Source of the DNA: Bradyrhizobium sp.
GTDB lineage: Bacteria > Pseudomonadota > Alphaproteobacteria > Rhizobiales > Xanthobacteraceae
Length of the DNA stretch: 64,000 nucleotides
Direction of reading: 5' to 3'
NCBI RefSeq assembly: GCF_022844465.1
Contig: NZ_JALHLP010000024.1
Span: 1-64,000 of the forward strand
Shown here: positions 7,616-15,913 of the stretch, piece by piece
Layout: each line of letters starts with the position of its first letter
Numbering within the stretch: the stretch's first letter is position 1
Position numbers and translations under genes: made by a program
The notes under the pieces: model-generated
The model's input: only the letters and a program-made list of their open reading frames with translations
Database searches by the model: none
Told to the model about the DNA's origin: nothing

Positions 7616-9012
7616 ACCGACGGATAGCAGAACGAGTCGGTCGAACAGTCGCCGCCGTCGAGCCGGATCTGATGCGCCCGGTATCCGTCGGGGAAGCCAA
7701 CCCAATAGTCCTTTGCCAGCGCGAGGCCGCCACCCGGACTGGCGTTGGCCATCACCTCGGCGCCCGGAACGCCACCAGGATAGAACTGGTCGTCCCACGT
7801 CGAGTAGAGTGAGTTGGTCCAGTAGACCCGTTTGCCGTCGCGGCTGATCTCGACCATCTGCGGCCCGCCTCCGTAGGCCTTGCCGTTCGGATGCGGCGTG
7901 CGACGGGCGATGCCGCCGATGTGGACCGATCCGGCAAGCTTTGGCTTCCTCGGATCGGTGACGTCGTATTGACGCATCTCGCCGGTGCCCCAGCAGGAGA
8001 CGTAGAGAAACTTGTCGTCCATCGACAGATCGATGTCGCTGATCAGCGGCGGCACCGCGCCAAACCCCTGCAGCAGCGGCGGCAACTGTTCCTTGGTCGC
8101 GGGCTCGGGCGGAACGGTGGCGGTCTTCTCGATGTGAAACTTGCCGCCCTCGCGCCACCAGGTCCAGATCGAACCTTCGAGATTGGTGGTGTCGACCACG
8201 ACGCCCAAAAAGCCGTACTCGCGAACCGGATCGTGCGCGGGACGAACTTCCAACGCCATCTGGTGGTTGGCGCCGAGATCGATGGTCTGAACGTTTCGCC
8301 GCGCCCGGAGGTCCCAGAAGTGGATCCGATGGCCGTATTTGTTCGCGAGCAGATCCTCCGGCACGATCCCGTTCTCGAATTGAGGCGGCAGCCCCCACTC
8401 GCTCGTCACCATGTAGTCGCGCGGCAGATTCCACCAGAAATCATAGTGCAGGTTCTGGGAGCCACGATCGATCTCCCAACGTCCCAAAACCTCGAAGGTC
8501 TGGCAGTCCATGATGAAGACGCCGGGCGGTCCATCGGTCCCGTCCTTGCCGCCGCCGCCGAGCGTCGAGACGTAAATGCCTTCCGGTCCGCAATGCACCG
8601 TGTGGGGCCGCGAGTAGCCGGTCTTTCTGAATATCTCCTCAGGCTCGATGATCTTGTGAATCTTCGCACTGGTCGGATCCGGCTTGGTGTCGATGATGTA
8701 AATCCGGGAGGACCGGATGCCTGGGATGATGAGGTAGCGCCGCTCGAGGAACGCGTGCCCGGCGAGCGGCGACAGCGCCGACGAGCAGGCGTTCCAGCCA
8801 AAATGGTGAAACTCGTCACCCTTGTTGGGCATCGTCACCGTGTGAACGACCTTGCTGTATGTTGACGAGCCGGGTTTGACGTCGACCACGGCGAGCGCGT
8901 CGGGTTTCGAGAAGTCTGGGCTCAGCAACAAGGTGTAGGCGAAGCTCTCGGGCGGAGCTTCCATGGCAAGCTTGGGCGATGCGTGAAACGTCGGGTCGGG
9001 CCTGATCGTCAT
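7612..9012 (-). CDS. Selenium-binding protein 56 family / methanethiol oxidase-like
   Basis: 466 residues, the usual length of the SBP56 family. Recognisable segments include HHFGWNACSSAL, RPHTVHCGPEGIYVSTLGG, the DFWWNLPRDYMVTSEWG stretch and the closing YWTNSLYSTWDDQFYPGG. SBP56 proteins are seven-bladed propellers; bacterial and human members include copper-dependent methanethiol oxidase, which turns methanethiol into formaldehyde, sulfide and peroxide. No signal peptide is visible, unlike the periplasmic MtoX enzymes, and no SCO/MauG maturation genes are nearby, so the substrate is uncertain. The ATG at 9012 has a good GGAGG upstream; the longer open frame to 9285 is not needed. It is translationally coupled to a membrane protein. 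Confidence 0.88.
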   Translation of the reverse strand: MTIRPDPTFHASPKLAMEAPPESFAYTLLLSPDFSKPDALAVVDVKPGSSTYSKVVHTVTMPNKGDEFHHFGWNACSSALSPLAGHAFLERRYLIIPGIRSSRIYIIDTKPDPTSAKIHKIIEPEEIFRKTGYSRPHTVHCGPEGIYVSTLGGGGKDGTDGPPGVFIMDCQTFEVLGRWEIDRGSQNLHYDFWWNLPRDYMVTSEWGLPPQFENGIVPEDLLANKYGHRIHFWDLRARRNVQTIDLGANHQMALEVRPAHDPVREYGFLGVVVDTTNLEGSIWTWWREGGKFHIEKTATVPPEPATKEQLPPLLQGFGAVPPLISDIDLSMDDKFLYVSCWGTGEMRQYDVTDPRKPKLAGSVHIGGIARRTPHPNGKAYGGGPQMVEISRDGKRVYWTNSLYSTWDDQFYPGGVPGAEVMANASPGGGLALAKDYWVGFPDGYRAHQIRLDGGDCSTDSFCYPSV

Positions 9013-9219
9013 CGTACTGCCTCCCTGTTCGCGTGAAGGTGCATAAGCAGCCCAGCGGCCGCAGCAGGTTAAACCGGCGCGTTTCAATTCCTGTTGCGCA
9101 TGCCGCCGTCCGGTTCGCTTGGTGTCAGAACAGACCACCAAATAAATCACCATTAGGGCGCCCTGAACAGAACGGAGTTGGCGGATCACAGAGGAGATCG
9201 GATCATGCCGGCGGTTAGT

Positions 9220-9320
9220 CCTCATGGTGAGGAGCGCGTCTTCGCGCGTCTCGAACCATGAGGCCCGGCTGGTGCGTATGGCCATCCTTCAAGACGGCGC
9301 TTTCGCGCCTCCTGACGGAG
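9220..9320. repeat. Intergenic palindromic repeat (Bradyrhizobium-type)
   Basis: CCTCATGGT at 9220-9228 pairs with ACCATGAGG at 9255-9263 around an inner GAGCGCG...CGCGTCTC stem, followed by GTATGGCCATCCTTCAAGACGG. I recognise this wording as a repeat common between genes of Bradyrhizobium and Rhodopseudomonas. It fills most of the 315-base gap 9013-9327; the rest is the leader of the SBP56 gene. Confidence 0.6.
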
Positions 9321-9327
9321 CACCGCG

Positions 9328-10152
9328 TCAATTCGTGATCTTGTAGCCCGTCGCCTCCACGATCGGCTGCCAGAACGCGGTGTTGGCGGCGAGCTGCTGG
9401 GTCAGGCCTTCCGGCGTCGAACCGACCGGGATCAGGCCGATGGCCTGCAGTTTTTCCCTGACCTCGGCCTTGGCGAGCGCGGCGGCGGCCTCGCTCAATT
9501 TCCTGGCGAAGTCCGGCGGACTGCCGGCCGGCAGCCACATGCCGTACCAGCCGTCCGCCACCAGATCGATGCCGCTTTCCTTCAGGGTCGGCGCTTCCGG
9601 CAGGAACGGCGAACGCGTGGCGCTGCTGACCGCGAGAATCCGGATGGTGCCGGCGCGATGCTGCGGGATGGCGTCGGTCAGGGTGGAAATCGCGAACGGC
9701 AGATGGCCGCCGATCAGGTCGTTGATGATCGGCGCGCTGCCGCGATAGACCACGCGCGTCATCTTGACGCCGAGCACCTCCTCGAGCCGCGACCCCGTGA
9801 AATGGGGAATGGTGCCGTTGCTCGGCACGCCGAAAGTGGCCTTGTCCGGATTGGCCTTCAGCCAGGCCACGAACTGCTGGAAATCCTTGACCTCGGCAGC
9901 CGGGACGGCCGGGCCGACGAAGACGCAGAACTCAAAGCGCACCAGTTGCGAAACCGGCACGAAGTCCCGCGCGGTGTCGAAACTCGGCGTCGTCTCGACC
10001 ATCGGCAGCAGATACATGGTCGGTCCCGTAGTGACGAGGATGGTCGTGCCGTCGGGATTGGCGCCCTTGACCGACTTGATGGCGATCAGCCCGTCGCCGC
10101 CGGTGCGGTTCTCGACGATGACGTTGCGATCGAGCAATCCTCCCTCAAGCAA
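9328..10152 (-). pseudogene. Truncated TctC/Bug-type tricarboxylate receptor
   Basis: Periplasmic substrate receptor of the tripartite tricarboxylate transporter family. The segments NVIVENRTGGDGLIAIKSV, NPDGTTILVTTGPT, FGVPSNGTIPHFTG and AWYGMWLPAG-like (ADGWYGMWLPAG) are typical. Intact members are about 320 residues and begin with a signal peptide and a PxGGxxD segment; this one begins at the internal VENR motif, so roughly the first 60-70 residues and the export signal are missing. The 5' edge abuts the stop of the UreH-like gene (10145), which marks a deletion junction. No tctA or tctB permease genes are nearby. It is probably non-functional. Confidence 0.75.
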
Positions 10153-10840
10153 ACCCGGTTTCGTAGATCGTCATCAGCCCGATGGCGACAGTGGCAAGGC
10201 CGACCGCGCCCTGCAGGCCGCGATTGGCCCAGGTGAGTCCGTGGGCGGAGACCGCGAGCGGCACCGCGATCACCGTCGACAGCACACCCATGCCAATCAT
10301 CGAGCCGATCCCGAACAGCCCGATATAACCAACTCCCAACGCCGGGCTTGAGGCCTGCGTCGCCGCCAGCACCAGCAGCGCGGCCGATCCCGCCATGCCG
10401 TGCATCAACCCGACCAGCAGCGTGCGCCAGCGGAAGCCGTGCGCGTGCGCATGGGCTTCGCGCGCATGCGGCGCGGTTTCGCCGGCATGGCTGTGGGCGT
10501 GGAAATGCACCGTGCCGTCGCCATGGCGGTGTCGGTGAAAATGCACACGGTCGCGCCACAACCGCCACAGCACGTGCGCACCCAGGCCGATCAGCATCAC
10601 CCCGACGGCGGCCTCGAGCGGCCCGGCGACGGCCTCGGGGATGGCGCGGCCGAGCAGGATGGCGGCGCCGGCAAACACGAACAGCGTCAGCGTATGGCCA
10701 AGCCCCCAGGTCAGCCCGTGCTTGACGATATCGGCGACGCGGTTGCGGCGCGCGGCGATGCTGGATACGGCGGCAATGTGATCGGCTTCCAGTGCATGCT
10801 GCATGCCCAGCAAAAACCCCAACACCAAAATTGCGAACAT
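10145..10840 (-). CDS. UreH/HupE-like nickel/cobalt transporter
   Basis: 231 residues, multi-spanning. The first helix carries the metal motif GMQHALEADHIAAVSS and the second conserved helix is HGLTWGLGHTLTLFV, as in NiCoT/UreH permeases. A cytoplasmic or periplasmic His-rich loop (HFHRHRHGDGTVHFHAHSHAGE...HAHAHGF) is typical for metal capture. The ATG at 10840 directly precedes the first helix; frames further upstream add an Arg-rich tail that is unlikely to be translated. The stop lies at the deletion junction with the truncated receptor, and the C-terminus (ATVAIGLMTIYETGFA) may have been slightly altered there. No urease or hydrogenase genes are in the window. Confidence 0.8.
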   Translation of the reverse strand: MFAILVLGFLLGMQHALEADHIAAVSSIAARRNRVADIVKHGLTWGLGHTLTLFVFAGAAILLGRAIPEAVAGPLEAAVGVMLIGLGAHVLWRLWRDRVHFHRHRHGDGTVHFHAHSHAGETAPHAREAHAHAHGFRWRTLLVGLMHGMAGSAALLVLAATQASSPALGVGYIGLFGIGSMIGMGVLSTVIAVPLAVSAHGLTWANRGLQGAVGLATVAIGLMTIYETGFA

Positions 10841-11032
10841 ACGCCCCCGCCCACTATGCCGGTTCATCCGCGGCAGCCGGAATTTCACACCGGATGGCGG
10901 ATCACACAACCGAAATCGGACCCGCGGCCGGCCTTTAGGCATCACGCCGGTTTGAATCGACGGAGAAGAAATGGGGGAACGCTACGCAAGGATGTCACTT
11001 TACCCACGCATCATTCTTCCAAGGAGCATCTT

Positions 11033-11431
11033 ATGATCAGATCCGGAATTCTCGCCGCTGCGGCCGTCGTCGCGTCCACCCTTGCAGGCCCCGCGCTAGC
11101 GCAGGAAGTCATCTCGAACCCCGGCTATTGCGCGCAGTTCTATCCAAACGCCAATTGCCAGACCAAGGCCCCTGGAAATCCGTACACCGGGAGCTACCAG
11201 CGTCAGGTCGTTGACCAGCCCTATCGCGATGGGTGGCGCAACAGCTACAACCAGTGGGACGATGGCCGCGTATGGACCGGGGATGTCACGGTCGCCGGGC
11301 GCGTCGGAGTGCCCGGCGCGATCGCGGGCCAGGACATCGCGGGCCAGGACTATGCGCGCCGTAACGGGTTTGTCTGTGTCCCCGGCACCTTGTTCCGGGC
11401 CGAGAATGGCCGAACCCAAATTTGCCAGTAA
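11033..11431 (+). CDS. Small secreted protein of unknown function
   Basis: 132 residues. A signal peptide (MIRSGILAAAAVVASTLAGPALA) is followed by a mature protein with four cysteines (YCAQFYPNANCQ, FVCVPG and the final QICQ), consistent with two disulfides in the periplasm. AAGGAG nine bases upstream supports the start. A strong terminator follows at 11454-11479. Composition fits a conserved rhizobial secreted protein; no function is visible. Confidence 0.75.
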   Translation: MIRSGILAAAAVVASTLAGPALAQEVISNPGYCAQFYPNANCQTKAPGNPYTGSYQRQVVDQPYRDGWRNSYNQWDDGRVWTGDVTVAGRVGVPGAIAGQDIAGQDYARRNGFVCVPGTLFRAENGRTQICQ

Positions 11432-11453
11432 GCATCCCCGCATTGATCACGGA

Positions 11454-11479
11454 AAAAGGCGGCCATCTGGCCGCCTTTT
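11454..11479. terminator. Intrinsic terminator after the small secreted protein
   Basis: AAAAGGCGGCC at 11454-11464 pairs perfectly with GGCCGCCTTTT at 11469-11479 around a four-base loop. It can act in both directions. Confidence 0.85.
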
Positions 11480-11602
11480 GACCGTGTGAGCGCACCAGGC
11501 GCCTCGGGGGTTCTGGCCCTTTGCGGACAAGTCTGGTATTCGAACCGCAAGGATCGCACCCAGGCGGGCGGGACTTCATCGCCGGACCGATCAAGCCAAT
11601 TC

Positions 11603-11677
11603 GCCGGTTTAGCTCAGCGGTAGAGCAGCGGTTTTGTAAACCGAAGGTCGGGAGTTCAATCCTCTCAACCGGCACCA
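11603..11677 (+). tRNA. trnT: tRNA-Thr (anticodon TGT)
   Basis: 75 bases with encoded CCA. The acceptor stem GCCGGTT/AACCGGC is perfect, the anticodon loop TTTGTAA gives TGT, and the T arm carries GTTCAATCC. Confidence 0.97.
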
Positions 11678-11863
11678 TCGCGCCGTAACCCGCCTGTCGG
11701 GCCCGCTCCCCAAAGACTTTCTTTGCTCGCATATGAAACCGTTGCGTTCCCCAAGGATTGTGACCGAGCGGTCAACCGGGGAACTGCATCCGGACATGCC
11801 GGCCTTGGCCCATCGGCCTTGCCGTTGTCACCAAGAGCCGACCGCATCCGGAACTGGAACAAG

Positions 11864-13852
11864 ATGAAGCCCGAAAAGACCCTACCATTTAGAGCGCGAA
11901 ACACCGAGGAACTGATCGCCCTGCTGAGCGCGGTAGCGACCGCAATCCTCGCCGTCATCATCATTTCCATGCTGTATTTCGGGCGCGAAATCTTCGTTCC
12001 GATTGCATTGGCCATCCTTCTCAGCTTCGTGCTTGCGCCGCTGGTGGCGAAGCTGCAGCGAATCTATGTGCCACGGGGAATAGCTGTGGTCGGCGTGGTC
12101 CTCCTTGCCTTCGCTTTGATATTTGCGACGGGTGGTCTTTTGGCTACCCAGGTGACGCAATTGGCGGAAGATCTCCCTCGCTATCAATCGACGATCAGAC
12201 AGAAGATACAATCGTTCAAAGACACCCAGGCCGGAACGGGCACGCTCGAGCGTGCCTCTGAAATGCTGAAGGATCTCAGCAAGGAACTCGACAGGCCAAG
12301 GGAAGCACCGGCAGGCCGTACGACGGCATCCTCGATTTTTCCAAATGCGCCGGCGCAAACCCCGGTTCCCGTGGAAGTTCGTCAGCCCGATCCGAGCGCG
12401 TTGGAAAGTCTGCGCGATGTGGTTTCCCCGCTCGTACATCCTCTCGCGACGACGGGCATCATCATCATCTTCGTCATTTTCATTTTGCTCAAACGCGAGG
12501 ATCTCCGAAACCGGCTGATCCGGCTGGCGGGATCCCATGATCTGCAACGCACCACGGCCGCGCTCGACGACGCCGCGGGTCGCCTCAGCCGGCTGTTCCT
12601 CACTCAACTTGCCGTGAACGGCTGCTTTGGCGTCGTGATCGGCCTTGGGCTTTGGATCATCGGCGTACCCAGCCCCATCCTCTGGGGCATTCTCGCGGCA
12701 GCTCTGCGCTTTGTGCCTTACATCGGCGCCATTATCGCCGCCGCCTTTCCGCTTGCGCTGGCCGTGGCCGTCGATCCCGGCTGGTCGATGTTCTTCTGGA
12801 CACTCGCCCTCTTTGTTGTTGTGGAGCCGATGGTGGGCCATGTGATCGAACCGATGGTGTATGGCCACAGCACCGGGCTTTCGCCGGTCGCGGTGGTCGT
12901 TGCCGCGACGTTCTGGACCGCACTTTGGGGGCCGATCGGCCTTGTACTGGCAACCCCGCTGACTGTGTGCCTTGTCGTGCTCGGTCGTCATGTCGAGCGG
13001 CTGGAATTCCTCGACGTCATGTTTGGCGACCGGCCCGCGCTATCGCCTCCGGAAATATTCTATCAGCGGATGCTCGCCGCGGATCCGGCGGAAGCTGCCG
13101 AAAAGGCAGAAGAATTCCTGAAGGAACGCTCGCTTGGGTCCTACTATGACGAGGTCGCCTTGAAGGGATTGCAGCTGGCGCAGAACGATACGGCGCGTGG
13201 CGCGCTGGACGGCGAACGCCTTATCACGGTGAGAGACTCCGTCAGCGAGCTTGTAAGTGACCTGTCAGAACAGGACGAGCGACCATCATCAGAGCCTGGC
13301 ACGACCACGGATCCAGAGGCGTCTTCTGCTGTGGAAGACGTTTCCGAAACAGCTTCGGCTGAGCACCTGCCTGTTGTCGCCAAGGAAACTCTCTCGGCTG
13401 ATTGGCAGGGCGAACACCCGCTGCTGTGCGTGGCCGGGCGCACTCTCATCGACGAGGCCGCCGCCACCATGCTGGCCCACCTCTCGAGCGCGCACGGCCT
13501 GGCCGCAAAGGTCGAACCACCCGAGGCTTTGTCCTCTACCAATATCTTCAGACTAGATACTACCGGTGTTGCGATGGCTTGTCTGATCTACATCGACGCG
13601 GCCGGACCAGCGCACATGCGCTACAGCGTTCGACGCCTCAAGCGCAAGCTGCCCAAAGCATCGATTGTGCTGTGTTGTCTCGATGGGAATATCGACGCCG
13701 CCGCACTGGAACAGTTGAGGGTGGGCGCGAAAGCCGACGCTGCCGCGGCGAGCCTGAGCGATGCGGCGCGCTTGTTCATCGCGGCGGCTACGGGTGCGGA
13801 AGCCCTTGATGTGGTCTCGAAACCTGACACGCCTTCAACGGTTGCAGCCTGA
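11864..13852 (+). CDS. AI-2E family permease with long C-terminal extension
   Basis: 662 residues from the ATG at 11864. The N-terminal half is an AI-2E family (PF01594-type) membrane protein: two early helices (AILAVIIISMLYFG, FVPIALAILLSFVLAPL), a soluble loop, then a block of helices with the conserved PxxWGxLxxxLxFxPYxGxxxG region (SPILWGILAAALRFVPYIG) and a PMVYGxxxGLSPxxV stretch. Some members export autoinducer-2 or exchange ions. The last 300 residues are soluble: an acidic linker, then a segment (EHPLLCVAGRTLIDEAAATMLAHLSSAHGL...NIFRLDTTGV...ACLIYID) that resembles a B12-binding-like Rossmann domain of MerR-type regulators but lacks the DxHxxG cobalamin motif. That domain suggests sensing by the transporter itself. 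Confidence 0.8.
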   Translation: MKPEKTLPFRARNTEELIALLSAVATAILAVIIISMLYFGREIFVPIALAILLSFVLAPLVAKLQRIYVPRGIAVVGVVLLAFALIFATGGLLATQVTQLAEDLPRYQSTIRQKIQSFKDTQAGTGTLERASEMLKDLSKELDRPREAPAGRTTASSIFPNAPAQTPVPVEVRQPDPSALESLRDVVSPLVHPLATTGIIIIFVIFILLKREDLRNRLIRLAGSHDLQRTTAALDDAAGRLSRLFLTQLAVNGCFGVVIGLGLWIIGVPSPILWGILAAALRFVPYIGAIIAAAFPLALAVAVDPGWSMFFWTLALFVVVEPMVGHVIEPMVYGHSTGLSPVAVVVAATFWTALWGPIGLVLATPLTVCLVVLGRHVERLEFLDVMFGDRPALSPPEIFYQRMLAADPAEAAEKAEEFLKERSLGSYYDEVALKGLQLAQNDTARGALDGERLITVRDSVSELVSDLSEQDERPSSEPGTTTDPEASSAVEDVSETASAEHLPVVAKETLSADWQGEHPLLCVAGRTLIDEAAATMLAHLSSAHGLAAKVEPPEALSSTNIFRLDTTGVAMACLIYIDAAGPAHMRYSVRRLKRKLPKASIVLCCLDGNIDAAALEQLRVGAKADAAAASLSDAARLFIAAATGAEALDVVSKPDTPSTVAA

Positions 13853-13868
13853 TGGGTTGGACCGGCGG

Positions 13869-14051
13869 GGTCGATCGTTGATCAAGCCGTGTAATGAGCC
13901 GTCGCAGGTTGCTTTTGGCTCGCGGGTGTGTCGGTTGGCGCACACTTCGATCGACCGAATCATGGCAGGTTCGGCTCGCGGCGGTTCTGATCTCTCTGGC
14001 GCCGCTTCCTCCCGAACTTCACCCCGTCGACGGCGGCGGGGTGTTTTTTTT
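13869..14051 (+). ncRNA. Candidate structured RNA / 3'-UTR sRNA after the AI-2E gene
   Basis: GGTCGATCG at 13869-13877 and CGATCGACC at 13948-13956 form a perfect 9-bp closing stem. Inside it are GAGCC (13897-13901) with GGCTC (13917-13921) and GTGTG (13926-13930) with CACAC (13941-13945). The unit ends in a terminator at 14020-14051. No convincing ORF or promoter lies in 13853-14159, so it could be a 3'-UTR-derived sRNA or simply a structured tail. Confidence 0.35.
14020..14051 (+). terminator. Intrinsic terminator with eight T
   Basis: CACCCCG at 14020-14026 pairs with CGGGGTG at 14037-14043 and is followed by eight T (14044-14051). Confidence 0.85.
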
Positions 14052-14159
14052 GAGTGCGTGCGCTCGCGCTTCGCGTCCATCGCGCGCCAGGGACTTGCGG
14101 CAAAGCCTCGCGACCGTGGTATGCGCGGAACCATTCTGCCCTCGCCCCGTTCTTCCGCC

Positions 14160-14411
14160 ATGAACATTCGCGAAGAAAACTGCAAAATGGTTCTGCTCGC
14201 TGCTGTAACCTTGTTCTCCCTGGTGATCGTAAGCGGTGCCACGGTAGTGGAATCAGCCTCCGATTCGCCACCTCCCGGCGCGAAAGAGACCTCGGCCGGT
14301 GTTTACCCGGCCACCGCGCATGGCAAGTCGCTGGTGTACGTCACTGACAACCCGCAGGTTCGCGTCGTGGGCGCTCCTTTCATGCCCAACATCAACCCGA
14401 GCGAGCGCTAA
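14160..14411 (+). CDS. Small exported or membrane-anchored protein
   Basis: 83 residues from the ATG at 14160. A hydrophobic segment at about residues 10-27 (MVLLAAVTLFSLVIVSGATV) is a signal peptide or anchor; the rest is a short polar stretch with KSLVYVTDNPQVRVVGAPFMPN. No family is recognised. The start lacks a strong ribosome-binding site, so the call rests on the hydrophobic N-terminus and the sensible composition after it. Confidence 0.5.
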   Translation: MNIREENCKMVLLAAVTLFSLVIVSGATVVESASDSPPPGAKETSAGVYPATAHGKSLVYVTDNPQVRVVGAPFMPNINPSER

Positions 14412-14570
14412 CTCGACGTTCGATGGAACCGCGCTGGCGTTGTTGGGGCCGGAGCACCGTTACCCCTGTGCCACTGTTCGCAGGTTCCCGGACGTTATCC
14501 CCAGCTAACATCTGCTTCCGCTTGCTTCCACATCGGCCCTTTGATGGAGTGATTTGGGCCGAGGTGATGC

Positions 14571-15041
14571 ATGAGATGGATGAAAGACCGCGATCTGCTG
14601 ATCGCGCAGACCATGGAATTCGTTCAATCGGTTTCCGCCGAGACGCTGGCGGCCGAGAAGGTCGCGGCAAGGGAGCGTCCCGTGCCGACGTCCGCAGCCC
14701 TGCCTCCCGTCGAATTGTCCCCGGCAGCACTGAAGTTGGTTGAGCTGCCCTCGATCAGACGACCCGAACAGAAGACAAGCACGACGACCTCCCCCGGGCC
14801 CATGCCTGACACCGGAGCGTTGCTGGCCGTGAGCGGCGGCGTCGCCGAGCAACGCAGGCCCCCGCCGGTCCCGCGCACCAATCTACGCGACGAGCTGCAG
14901 TCCGAGGTCAAGGCGCGGATCGCTAATTTTCGCGCTCATCAGGAACGCTTCAACCGCGAGCGCGAGGCCTATTGCAGCGCCGCCATGGCCAGGCTTCAGG
15001 CCGCCCTCGAAGTCGGCAGGTCCACGCGTCCGGGAAAGTAA
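14571..15041 (+). CDS. Conserved-looking hypothetical protein with basic coiled C-terminus
   Basis: 156 residues (or 153 from the ATG at 14580). The N-terminus MKDRDLLIAQTMEFVQSVSA is amphipathic, the middle is a Pro/Ser/Thr-rich linker, and the C-terminal 50 residues (NLRDELQSEVKARIANFRAHQERFNREREAYCSAAMARLQAAL) are charged and likely helical. Nothing points to an enzyme. It stands alone, with the next gene convergent. A cytoplasmic adaptor role is only a guess. Confidence 0.6.
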   Translation: MRWMKDRDLLIAQTMEFVQSVSAETLAAEKVAARERPVPTSAALPPVELSPAALKLVELPSIRRPEQKTSTTTSPGPMPDTGALLAVSGGVAEQRRPPPVPRTNLRDELQSEVKARIANFRAHQERFNREREAYCSAAMARLQAALEVGRSTRPGK

Positions 15042-15064
15042 TCGCCGGCTGCCACGCCACGCAC

Positions 15065-15913
15065 TTAACTGCGACCGATCTTCTCCAGCACCGGCAGCAG
15101 ATAGGTCAGAAAGACCTGCGGGTCTTCGCTCATCGGGAAGTGACCGAGGCCCTTCATGATGGTGACCTCGCAGCCGGGAATGCTTTGCGCCACTGCCAGC
15201 GTTTCCTCCGGCGTGCAGGAATAATCATATTCGCCGGACAGCAGAAATAGCGGGCAGCGCCTGGTATCGATCTGCGCTACCCGGCCGCGGATGTCGCCGT
15301 CGAGCTTGTAGAAAAACAGATCGCCCTTGAAGACGCCGGGGCCTCCCTGCATGTAGTGCCAGAGCGTCTCCCAGCGCTCCTTCGCGGGCGCGTCCGGCCC
15401 CACCAGCCCCGAGACGATGGCGCCGCTGACTTCGCCACCGTGAACGTCGGGCCGGTGCAGGAAGTTGAGGTCGTAATAGGGATCGACATGGGCGCCGGCC
15501 TGCAGGCCGATGATGGCGCGGAAACGCTCGGGATGCTCGAGCGCCAGATGCAGCGCGATGCGCCCGCCGATCGAGCAGCCGATCAGGATCGGCCGATCGA
15601 GCCGCAGCGCCGCCGATATTTCCAGCACCATGGTCGTGTACTGCGCCGATGTGAGTTGATACTCCTCGTCGTGCCAGCCGGCCGGCGGCGAGGACTTGCC
15701 GTGCCAGGGCATGTCGAAGGCGATCACGCGATGCCTTGATGTCACCCGCGCATCGTTCATCAGGCCGCGATACTGCCGGCCGTCGCTGCCGGCCGTGTGC
15801 AGGCACAACAGTGGCGTGCCCTCGCCCGCCTCCTCGACATAGACCCGGTGCGGCCGGCCGAACAAATCGAGATGCATGTAGCGGCCGGTGATCGGCTCGA
15901 ATTTCACGCTCAT
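15065..15913 (-). CDS. Alpha/beta hydrolase
   Basis: 282 residues. The alpha/beta-hydrolase core is complete: oxyanion region LLCLHTAGSDGRQY, nucleophile elbow GCSIGG (Ser), acid in LLSGEYDYSCTPE and the catalytic His in KGLGHFPMSEDP. Substrate is unknown; the sequence resembles carboxylic-ester or C-C hydrolases used in aromatic or fatty-acid turnover. The ATG overlaps the stop of the upstream gene by four bases (ATGA at 15910-15913), so the two are co-translated. Confidence 0.85.
   Translation of the reverse strand: MSVKFEPITGRYMHLDLFGRPHRVYVEEAGEGTPLLCLHTAGSDGRQYRGLMNDARVTSRHRVIAFDMPWHGKSSPPAGWHDEEYQLTSAQYTTMVLEISAALRLDRPILIGCSIGGRIALHLALEHPERFRAIIGLQAGAHVDPYYDLNFLHRPDVHGGEVSGAIVSGLVGPDAPAKERWETLWHYMQGGPGVFKGDLFFYKLDGDIRGRVAQIDTRRCPLFLLSGEYDYSCTPEETLAVAQSIPGCEVTIMKGLGHFPMSEDPQVFLTYLLPVLEKIGRS

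Noticed and set aside
6941..8434. A 497-codon minus-strand frame covering the membrane protein
   Set aside because: The upstream half is a frame shadow of SBP56; the TTG at 7615 fits the stop/start overlap.
14261..14411. Other frames in 13853-14570 as genes
   Set aside because: They are Arg- or Ser-rich shadows with no ribosome-binding site; only the hydrophobic 14160 frame is plausible.
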